NCBI GenBank assembly: GCA_021324015.1
Contig: JAJPJX010000093.1
Span: 62,001-126,000 of the forward strand
From: Solibacteraceae bacterium
Lineage (GTDB): Bacteria; Acidobacteriota; Terriglobia; Bryobacterales; Bryobacteraceae
Length of the DNA stretch: 64,000 nt
Direction: 5' to 3'
This document shows positions 58,190 through 64,000 of the stretch, piece by piece. The stretch's first letter is position 1. Each line of letters begins with the position of its first letter. A model generated the notes under the pieces. That model made no database searches, was not told the origin of the DNA, and worked only from the letters and a program-made list of their open reading frames with translations. Position numbers and translations under genes: made by a program.

Positions 58190-59122
58190 TCATGCCCGGA
58201 AGACCGGCTCCAGCGCGGAGACCCTGATCTTCAGGCTCGACAGCTCTGCCGCGCTCAACCGGGGCAGCGGGGCGGCCGCCAGTTCCAGCGCCAGGTCAAA
58301 AATCCGCTCGTCGCCGGGTGGCACGGCGGCGGTGATCTCCTGGTTCAGGGTGAATCGCAGCGCCAGGCGAGCCATCTCGCGGTCGTCGATCGGCTGATAC
58401 CAGCACTTCGGATACTTGCGATCAGACGGTTTCAGGTCCGCCGGCCACTTACCGAACGCCAGGGCCTTCAACGCCATGCGGGCCATGCGCCTGGATTTCG
58501 CTTTGGCCAGAATCTGCGGCCCAAAGCCGGCGTTCTCCCAGGCGTTGACGTTGAGCGGAAACAGCACGCTGTCCAGTTCGAGCGCGTCCATCAGGCGCAG
58601 AGCGGCCGGCGCATCATGGGCGGAGAAGCCCAGGTACCGGACCTTGCCCGCCTTCCGGGCCGCCGCAAATGCCTCCGCCGCTCCACCCGGCGCGAGAATC
58701 TTGTCCACGTCCTCCGTCGAACCCACGGCGTGAAACTGGTAGAGATCCACATGATCGGTGTGGAAGCGCCCCAGGGTGCGCTCCAATTCCTCGCGCGCCC
58801 CCTTTGCGTCGCGGCGCGTGGTCTTTTCCGCCAGGAAGACCTTGTTGCGATAGGGCCGCAGCGCCTCCCCCAGCTTGATTTCCGCTTCCCCGTCGAAGTA
58901 CGACGGGGCGCAGTCGAAATAGTTCACACCCCGGTCGTACGCTGCCGCAACGCGCCGCGAGCCCTCCTCCTGCGAAAGGCCGCAAACCACGATGCCGCCG
59001 AAAGCGATGATGGAGAGGTCGATTCCGTCCTTGTAGGTCCGCCTGGGTAGAGGCCCTGCCGCACCGTATGCCGAGGCGGTGCTGGCAGCAGCCGCCGTGC
59101 CGAGAAACTTGCGACGATCCAT
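58190..59122 (-). CDS. Tat-tagged aldo/keto reductase
   Basis: A 310-residue aldo/keto reductase with a twin-arginine leader MDRRKFLGTAAAASTASAYG. The catalytic tetrad is visible: Asp and Tyr in NYFDCAPSYFDGEAE, Lys in KVFLAEKTT, His in DLYQFHAVG. Substrate side chains vary. AGAGGA before ATG 59122 supports this start over the ATG at 59143. Members of this Tat-tagged group are frequent in Acidobacteria and Planctomycetes; an NADPH-requiring reductase outside the cytoplasm is odd, unless it folds with cofactor before export. Convergent with the CHAT gene. Confidence 0.88.
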   Translation of the reverse strand: MDRRKFLGTAAAASTASAYGAAGPLPRRTYKDGIDLSIIAFGGIVVCGLSQEEGSRRVAAAYDRGVNYFDCAPSYFDGEAEIKLGEALRPYRNKVFLAEKTTRRDAKGAREELERTLGRFHTDHVDLYQFHAVGSTEDVDKILAPGGAAEAFAAARKAGKVRYLGFSAHDAPAALRLMDALELDSVLFPLNVNAWENAGFGPQILAKAKSRRMARMALKALAFGKWPADLKPSDRKYPKCWYQPIDDREMARLALRFTLNQEITAAVPPGDERIFDLALELAAAPLPRLSAAELSSLKIRVSALEPVFRA

Positions 59123-59161
59123 TGGCCGTGATCCTCTGTCCATTGTAATGCCGCCGCTCTG

Positions 59162-59201
59162 TGGACAATCTACGGGCCCGCAGGTAGAATGCCTCCGGCT
59201 A
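59162..59201 (+). promoter_or_regulatory. ADOP gene promoter
   Basis: TGGACA (59162-59167), exactly 17 nt, TAGAAT (59185-59190), a near-consensus housekeeping promoter. Start of transcription is expected near 59197, only a few nt before ATG 59201. The ATG at 59189 lies inside the -10 element, so it cannot start a transcript from this promoter. Confidence 0.6.
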
Positions 59202-61696
59202 TGACCAGGCGATCCATTTCGGTTCCTGGGAGGTACTTCGGTGGCCGCCTCTGGCCGGACGTCCGGTATGCCTTTCGCGGCATGCGTCGCAGCCCCGCGT
59301 TTACCGCGGTGGCCGTGCTCTCGCTGGCGCTCGGCATAGGCGCCAATACCGCCATCTTCAGCCTCATCCACACCTTGATGTTCCGCCGCATGCCCGTGCG
59401 GGCCCCGGCACAGTTGGTGGAACTCATCATCCAATACCCCGGTGAGCCGCCGGGAAGCTTCTTCTCCCTGGCAAGCTACGAGTACTACCGGGATCACAAT
59501 CACGTTTTGTCGGCGCTTTCCGGAGTTCACCGGTGCCGCTTCCATGTCGGTGGCGGCGGGCTCGAAGCGGAAGTCGTGGATGGAGAATGCGTGACGGGGA
59601 ACTTCTTCGGGATGTTGGGGGTGCGGCCCGCTCTCGGGCGGCTGGTAGAACCAGAGGACGACCGCGTGGGACAGGCCGATTCCGCCGTGGCCGTGCTGAG
59701 CTGGTCTTATTGGAAGAACCGCTTCAACCTGGATCCGGCCGTTCTGGGCAAAAGCATCGTTGTGGAAGGCGTGCCCGTGACGATTATCGGCGTGGCGCCG
59801 CGCGACTTTTTCGGACTGCGGGTCGGAGCTCGCACGGACATCTGGGTGCCTTTGGCGGTGCAGCGGCTGATCGATCCTGGCAAGGGGATCGGCGGCCTGG
59901 CCCTGGTCGGGCGGCTGAAGCCCGGTGTGTCCATCGGGCAGGCGCGCGCGGAACTGGCGGTTCTGTTCCGGTTCACCCTCGAGGAGAGGGCCAAAGCCAG
60001 CCCGGACCCCCTGCTCCGACGGCTCAAGTTCACGCTGGAACCCGCCGGCGCCGGTCTGTACACGGAACTGCGCGACCGGTTCGCCGGGCCGCTGGCAGCG
60101 CTGATGGCCGCCGTCGCCCTGCTACTGCTGATCGCCTGCGCCAACGTGGCCGGTATGCTGCTGGCGCGCGGCGCGGCGCGCCGCCGGGAAATGGCATTGC
60201 GCGTGGCTCTGGGCGCCGGCCGGTCCCGCCTGCTGCGCCAGCTATTGACGGAATCTCTGCTGCTCTCCGCAGCCGGCGGCCTGCTGGGTGTCTTCCTGGC
60301 CTATTTCGGCGCGAGCGTCTTGGTGCGGATCATGGCGTCCGGGCGGTTCATCGGCGGGCCGCCTCACATCCCAGTGAGAATTCTCCCCGATGCGCAGGTT
60401 CTGCTCTTCACTGCCGGAATCGCACTGCTGACGGCCGTGCTGTTCGGGCTGGTTCCCGCCTGGAGCGCCTTTGCTTCCCACCCGGCGTGCTCCCTGCGTG
60501 ACGCTGGAAGGGCGGGCGAGACGAGGTCACGCCGCCGCCTCGGCAAAGGCCTGGTGGTGGCGCAAGTGGCCTTATCGGTGGGGCTGTTGAGCGCCGCGGG
60601 CCTGTTCCTCCGCAACTTGTCGAATCTGGAGCGCGCCGATCTGGGCTTCCGCCGCGGCGACATTCTGTTGATGACCCTGGATCCGGCGCGCAGCGGATCA
60701 AGCGGGGAGCAGTTGTCTTTCGCCTATCAGGACGTGCTCGGGCGCCTCGAGACGATTCCGGGCGTGGAGTCAGCCACGATCTGCGCGCCAACGCCGCTCT
60801 CGGGCGCGGGCGCCAGCCGGTTCGTGAGCGTGGCCGGGCACCCGGAAAGGCCCGAAGATCGCCGTTATGTGTCCGTGAGCTGGATCGCGCCAAAATACTT
60901 CGAGACCCTGGGCACGCCGCTCCTGGCCGGCCGCGATTTCAGCTTCGCGGACCGCGCAAGGCCGCGCGTGGCCATCATCAACGATCGGATGGTGCGGTAC
61001 TATTTCCCCGGCCGCAATCCCATCGGCGAGTATGTGGCCTTCGACGGCGATCCCAAGCCTTATCAGATTGTGGGAGTGGCGGGTGATGCCAGGTATTACG
61101 AGATTCGCGAAGCCGCCCAGCGCATCATCTACCTCAACACGTTCCAATCCTCCCGCCCGGCATCCACGTTTGCGCTGCGCACCAGCGGCGACCCCCTGGC
61201 CGTAGCTCCCACGGTTCGCCGCAGCGTGCGCGAATGGATGAAGGATGTGCCGGTGGTGCGCCTTGCCACTCTCTCCGAACAGGTGGATGCCACCATCGTT
61301 CCGGAGCGGCTCATCGCCATGCTCTCCGGGGTCTTCGGCGCTCTGGGCGCTCTGCTCGCGGCGATAGGCATTTACGGGTTGCTGGCGTACACGGTGGCGC
61401 GCCGGGCGGGCGAGATCGGTGTCCGCATCGCGCTGGGCGCCACACGGACTGCCATCTCCCGGATGGTGCTGCGAGAGGCGCTCGGGATCACCTGTGCCGG
61501 CCTGCTCCTCGGAGTGCCCCTGGCATACTGGGGCCGGAGCCTGGCGACGGGCCTGGTCCACGACCCGCCGGTGACGGGTGCATTCCCCATCGCCTTGGGT
61601 GCCGTGGGGATGGTGACGATCGCGCTCGCCGCGGCGTACACCCCGGCCCGCCGGGCCGCGCGCGTGGACCCCATCGAAGCTCTGCGCTGCGAATGA
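59201..61696 (+). CDS. ADOP-type (FtsX/MacB-like) permease
   Basis: An 831-residue membrane protein with two tandem MacB-type halves: N-terminal TM (TAVAVLSLALGIGANTAIFS), a large periplasmic domain (about 65-280), FtsX core with three TM segments (LLLIACANVAGMLLARG, LLSAAGGLLGVFLAYFG), then a second copy from about 430. This repeat with no adjacent ATPase is the acidobacterial duplicated orphan permease family. The substrate is unknown, and an ATPase must be supplied from elsewhere. ATG 59201 fits a promoter that puts the first transcribed bases right at this codon. Confidence 0.88.
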   Translation: MTRRSISVPGRYFGGRLWPDVRYAFRGMRRSPAFTAVAVLSLALGIGANTAIFSLIHTLMFRRMPVRAPAQLVELIIQYPGEPPGSFFSLASYEYYRDHNHVLSALSGVHRCRFHVGGGGLEAEVVDGECVTGNFFGMLGVRPALGRLVEPEDDRVGQADSAVAVLSWSYWKNRFNLDPAVLGKSIVVEGVPVTIIGVAPRDFFGLRVGARTDIWVPLAVQRLIDPGKGIGGLALVGRLKPGVSIGQARAELAVLFRFTLEERAKASPDPLLRRLKFTLEPAGAGLYTELRDRFAGPLAALMAAVALLLLIACANVAGMLLARGAARRREMALRVALGAGRSRLLRQLLTESLLLSAAGGLLGVFLAYFGASVLVRIMASGRFIGGPPHIPVRILPDAQVLLFTAGIALLTAVLFGLVPAWSAFASHPACSLRDAGRAGETRSRRRLGKGLVVAQVALSVGLLSAAGLFLRNLSNLERADLGFRRGDILLMTLDPARSGSSGEQLSFAYQDVLGRLETIPGVESATICAPTPLSGAGASRFVSVAGHPERPEDRRYVSVSWIAPKYFETLGTPLLAGRDFSFADRARPRVAIINDRMVRYYFPGRNPIGEYVAFDGDPKPYQIVGVAGDARYYEIREAAQRIIYLNTFQSSRPASTFALRTSGDPLAVAPTVRRSVREWMKDVPVVRLATLSEQVDATIVPERLIAMLSGVFGALGALLAAIGIYGLLAYTVARRAGEIGVRIALGATRTAISRMVLREALGITCAGLLLGVPLAYWGRSLATGLVHDPPVTGAFPIALGAVGMVTIALAAAYTPARRAARVDPIEALRCE

Positions 61697-61721
61697 GTCC
61701 GGCGTGCCGGGCCGCGGCCCG

Positions 61722-62462
61722 TCAGCGCGCGCTCACCGCCTGTAGCAGCAGAACCATTCCGACGGCAATGAGACCCGCATGCACATACAGCAGAAACCGG
61801 TGAGCGCTCAGGCGGCGGTTGATCGCCCGCCCCAGGAACGTCGCCACGATCACAAAGGGCAACGACAGCAAGTAGAACCGGTTGACCGCCGGAGTCCACA
61901 ATCCCGCCAGCCGGTACCCCCACAAGCCCGCCAGGCTCGCCGGCAGGAAATATCCCTGCAACGTCGCCCGAAACTGCTGCGGCGGCCACCTGCGCAGCGA
62001 GCCATAAATCACTAGCGGCGGACCGTTCATGCCGTAGGCGCCGCCCAAGACCCCCGCGCCGAATCCGAACAGCCAGGCAAGCTTGTCGCTTTTCAACTCC
62101 CGATGGTTGCCGCTGACCAATGCATGCGCGGAGAAGGCGATGATCACGGCGGCCAAAATCCCTTTGACCACCGGCTCGGCCGCGGCTCGCAGGAGCAGCA
62201 GGCCCAGCGGAATCCCCAGCATGGTCGCCAGCACCAGCCGGCCCGCGCTGTACACGTGAACCTGCCGCCAGTCCTGCACCACCACCAGGAGCGCCACGCT
62301 GACCGAGACCAGCACAGCCACCGGAGCGGCCACCTCCACCGGCATGAGGAGCGCCAGCAGCGGCACGGCCACCAATGCCTCGCCAAATCCAAACGCCGAG
62401 CGAATCAGAGTCGCCAGAAACACAACCCCCGGGATCAGAATCGCAACTCGCTCCGTCGGCAT
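61722..62462 (-). CDS. TauE/SafE family membrane exporter
   Basis: A 246-residue protein with about 8 transmembrane helices and the internal repeat of the TauE/SafE fold (LIRSAFGFGEALVAVPLLAL in the first half, FGAGVLGGAYGMNGPPLVIY in the second), the two GxG regions of the family. Such proteins export small anions such as sulfite, sulfoacetate or organic acids. It is convergent with the ADOP gene (25 nt) and divergent from padR with 73 nt between. Confidence 0.88.
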   Translation of the reverse strand: MPTERVAILIPGVVFLATLIRSAFGFGEALVAVPLLALLMPVEVAAPVAVLVSVSVALLVVVQDWRQVHVYSAGRLVLATMLGIPLGLLLLRAAAEPVVKGILAAVIIAFSAHALVSGNHRELKSDKLAWLFGFGAGVLGGAYGMNGPPLVIYGSLRRWPPQQFRATLQGYFLPASLAGLWGYRLAGLWTPAVNRFYLLSLPFVIVATFLGRAINRRLSAHRFLLYVHAGLIAVGMVLLLQAVSAR

Positions 62463-62498
62463 GCCTTTCCAGCGTAGCGCGCAGCCGCGTCAAGTCGG

Positions 62499-62540
62499 TT
62501 GACATATAGATCATCTTCATATAGAATTCCTCCATATGGA
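62499..62540 (+). promoter_or_regulatory. padR promoter with three 15-bp-spaced operator-like repeats
   Basis: TTGACA (62499-62504), 17 nt, TAGAAT (62522-62527): near-perfect promoter. The octamer CATATAGA occurs at 62503-62510 and 62518-62525, and CATATGGA at 62533-62540, all 15 bp apart; the last covers the padR ATG (62536). Transcription should start at about 62533-62536, leaving no leader and no ribosome site. The repeats are the natural candidate for PadR autoregulation. Confidence 0.6.
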
Positions 62541-62868
62541 CCTGTTGCAAGGCACGCTCGACATGCTCGTGCTCCGCACGCTGCTGGCCGGACCCCTGCA
62601 CGGATACGGCATCGCCAAAGCCATTCGCGGCGCCTCCCATGAGGCGCTCCAGATTGAGTTCGGTTCGCTGTATCCCGCGCTGAAGCGGTTGGAGGCCAAG
62701 GGCTGGGTGGCCTCCGCGTGGGAGACCTCCGAGCACCATCGCCGCGCGCGGTACTACCGGCTCACCGCGGCGGGCCGGAAGCAGTTGGTGCGGGAGCACT
62801 CCAAGTGGGCGGACTTCGTGAGCGCGGTCGGACGGGTGATGGGCCCGGTGCCGGAGGCCAAAGCATGA
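62536..62868 (+). CDS. PadR-family transcriptional regulator
   Basis: A 110-residue winged-helix protein: MDLLQGTLDMLVLRTLLAGP, HGYGIAKAIRGAS and FGSLYPALKRLEAKGWV are the PadR DNA-binding helices, and RYYRLTAAGRKQL the wing, with a short C-terminal dimer helix. It overlaps the following ADOP permease start by 4 nt (ATGA), the usual PadR-ADOP pair in Acidobacteria, and so likely controls that permease. A leaderless start is suggested by the promoter position. Confidence 0.93.
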   Translation: MDLLQGTLDMLVLRTLLAGPLHGYGIAKAIRGASHEALQIEFGSLYPALKRLEAKGWVASAWETSEHHRRARYYRLTAAGRKQLVREHSKWADFVSAVGRVMGPVPEAKA

Positions 62869-64000
62869 GCCTCCCCAACCGGCTGAAGTCCCTGTGGCCG
62901 GCGTGGCGCCGCCGCGAAGAGCGCGAGATGCGCGAGGAATTCGAATCCCTCACCGCCATCGCCGGCGGCAAAGAACTCGGCAACCTTACGCTGGCCATGG
63001 AGAACGTCCGCGCAACCTGGGGTTGGACGTGGCTTGAAAGCATGGCGGCGGATTTCCGCTATTCGCTCCGCGCGCTGCGTGCCCAGCCGACCTTTGTCGC
63101 GGTGGCCGTGCTCTCCCTGGCCCTGGCCATCGGCGCAAACAGCGCCATCTTCAGCTTTGCGGACGCCCTGCTCCTGCGGCCTCTGTCCGTGCCGGACCCT
63201 TCCGGGTTGTACGACGTCACCAACACCACCCCCGACGACCCCCTGGAGGGCATGTCGTTCCCCGATTACCGGGACCTGAGTGAGAACAGCTGCTCCTTCG
63301 CCGGCCTGGCTGCCTATCGCCTCACCACGCTGGCCGCCGCCACCGATCCCGCGGCTCCGGCGCAGATCCGGTTCGCCGTGCTCGCGAGCGGCAACTTCTT
63401 TCCGGTCGCCGGAGTCGCGCCGGCGCGGGGACGCTCCTTTGTGCCCCGCGAAGCAGATGCGCCGGGCCAGGCCGTGGCCGTCATCAGTCACGACTTCTGG
63501 CGGCAGCAATACGGGGGCGACCTGGCGGTGCTGGGCCGGACCCTGCGGCTCAACGGGATCGTCTTCACCATCATCGGCGTCGCCCCGGAATCCTTCACCG
63601 GTCTGGACCGCTTCGTTCACCCCAGCCTCTACGTTCCGTTGGGCATGTCCCAGCGCCTGGCCGCCGCCCCGGCGGATCCGCTCGAGGATCGCGGACGCCA
63701 TGAATGGGTGGTCAAAGGCAGGCTGCGCGCAGGCTCGTCCCGGGAATCGGCCGTGGCTGAACTGCGGGCCCTCGGCGCGACCCTCGAGCGCGAATATCCC
63801 AAGACCAATCAAAACCGGCGCCCGGCGGTCCGCACGGAACTCGCGCGCCGCATCCAGCAGACGCCCCAACTGCTTGCCCTCATCAAAATGCTGATGGGCC
63901 TGGTAGGGCTGATCCTGATCATCGCCTGCTCGAACATCGGAAACCTGCTGCTCGCCCGGGGGCGCGCCCGCGGCCGGGAAATCGCCATCCGGCTGTCCAT
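62865..64000 (+). CDS. ADOP-type permease, N-terminal part cut by window edge
   Basis: The first 378 codons of a second acidobacterial duplicated orphan permease. It begins MSLPNRLKSLWPAWRRREER, has a cytosolic lead-in with the helical EEFESLTAIAGGKELGNLT, then a first TM (FVAVAVLSLALAIGANSAIF) at about 82, the MacB-like periplasmic domain (about 105-320) and the next TM at LMGLVGLILIIACSNIGNLL. Unlike the first ADOP gene it is coupled to padR by a 4-nt overlap. The rest lies beyond 64000. Confidence 0.88.
   Translation, partial: MSLPNRLKSLWPAWRRREEREMREEFESLTAIAGGKELGNLTLAMENVRATWGWTWLESMAADFRYSLRALRAQPTFVAVAVLSLALAIGANSAIFSFADALLLRPLSVPDPSGLYDVTNTTPDDPLEGMSFPDYRDLSENSCSFAGLAAYRLTTLAAATDPAAPAQIRFAVLASGNFFPVAGVAPARGRSFVPREADAPGQAVAVISHDFWRQQYGGDLAVLGRTLRLNGIVFTIIGVAPESFTGLDRFVHPSLYVPLGMSQRLAAAPADPLEDRGRHEWVVKGRLRAGSSRESAVAELRALGATLEREYPKTNQNRRPAVRTELARRIQQTPQLLALIKMLMGLVGLILIIACSNIGNLLLARGRARGREIAIRLS

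Overview
The window reads as a chromosomal segment of an Acidobacteriota bacterium, most likely the Solibacter/Bryobacter lineage. This rests on high GC, dense gene packing, two large FtsX/MacB-type permeases of the acidobacterial duplicated orphan permease (ADOP) type (one with a PadR regulator), a Solibacter-type C-terminal domain on a membrane glycosyltransferase, and several Tat-tagged versions of normally cytosolic enzymes. I saw no rRNA, tRNA, CRISPR array, transposase or integrase.

Layout. 1-1927 (-): ABC-2 exporter operon, running off the left edge. 2016-3386 (-): Tat-exported enolase-superfamily enzyme. 3438-7629 (-): compact cluster of sugar isomerase/epimerase, murQ, murA, rhodanese and a lone ABC ATPase. 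7719-7853 (-): conserved-looking 44-residue protein. 7984-21796 (+): housekeeping run of clpB, heptose-1-P adenylyltransferase, mfd, SurA-like isomerase, YhaM-like nuclease, BlaI-like repressor, carA and carB. 21886-26306: arylsulfotransferase-like protein, O-methyltransferase and a Tat-tagged SelA-like PLP protein. 26549-29645 (+): icd, mdh and a ferredoxin-dependent 2-oxoacid oxidoreductase beta subunit without its alpha subunit. 29649-35313 (-): inorganic-carbon accumulation operon, dabA-dabB plus a third antiporter-like subunit.

35601-39228 (+): CBM9-like protein, exported nitrilase-family enzyme with a sugar-binding-like front domain, and a berberine-bridge-type FAD oxidase. 39241-41072 (-): DUF4276/TOPRIM-like protein plus AAA ATPase, a probable defence pair. 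41133-45312 (-): rnc, two exported TPR proteins and a glycine-rich secreted protein. 45620-52073: three polytopic GT-C-type glycosyltransferases, two carrying extracytoplasmic C-terminal domains (Solibacter-type and malectin). 52134-53315 (+): second Tat-tagged SelA-like protein. 53587-58173 (+): ECF sigma factor, zinc anti-sigma factor, unknown 231-residue protein and a CHAT-protease lipoprotein. 58190-64000: Tat-tagged aldo/keto reductase, ADOP permease, TauE/SafE exporter, PadR regulator and a second ADOP permease cut by the right edge.

The most interesting parts are the sigma/anti-sigma/CHAT lipoprotein cassette, the three-gene DAB operon convergent with TCA genes that can run reductively, the AAA+DUF4276 pair, the domain-fused glycosyltransferases, and a padR promoter with three 15-bp-periodic repeats and a likely leaderless start. 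Functions come from motif recognition by eye; no database search was possible.
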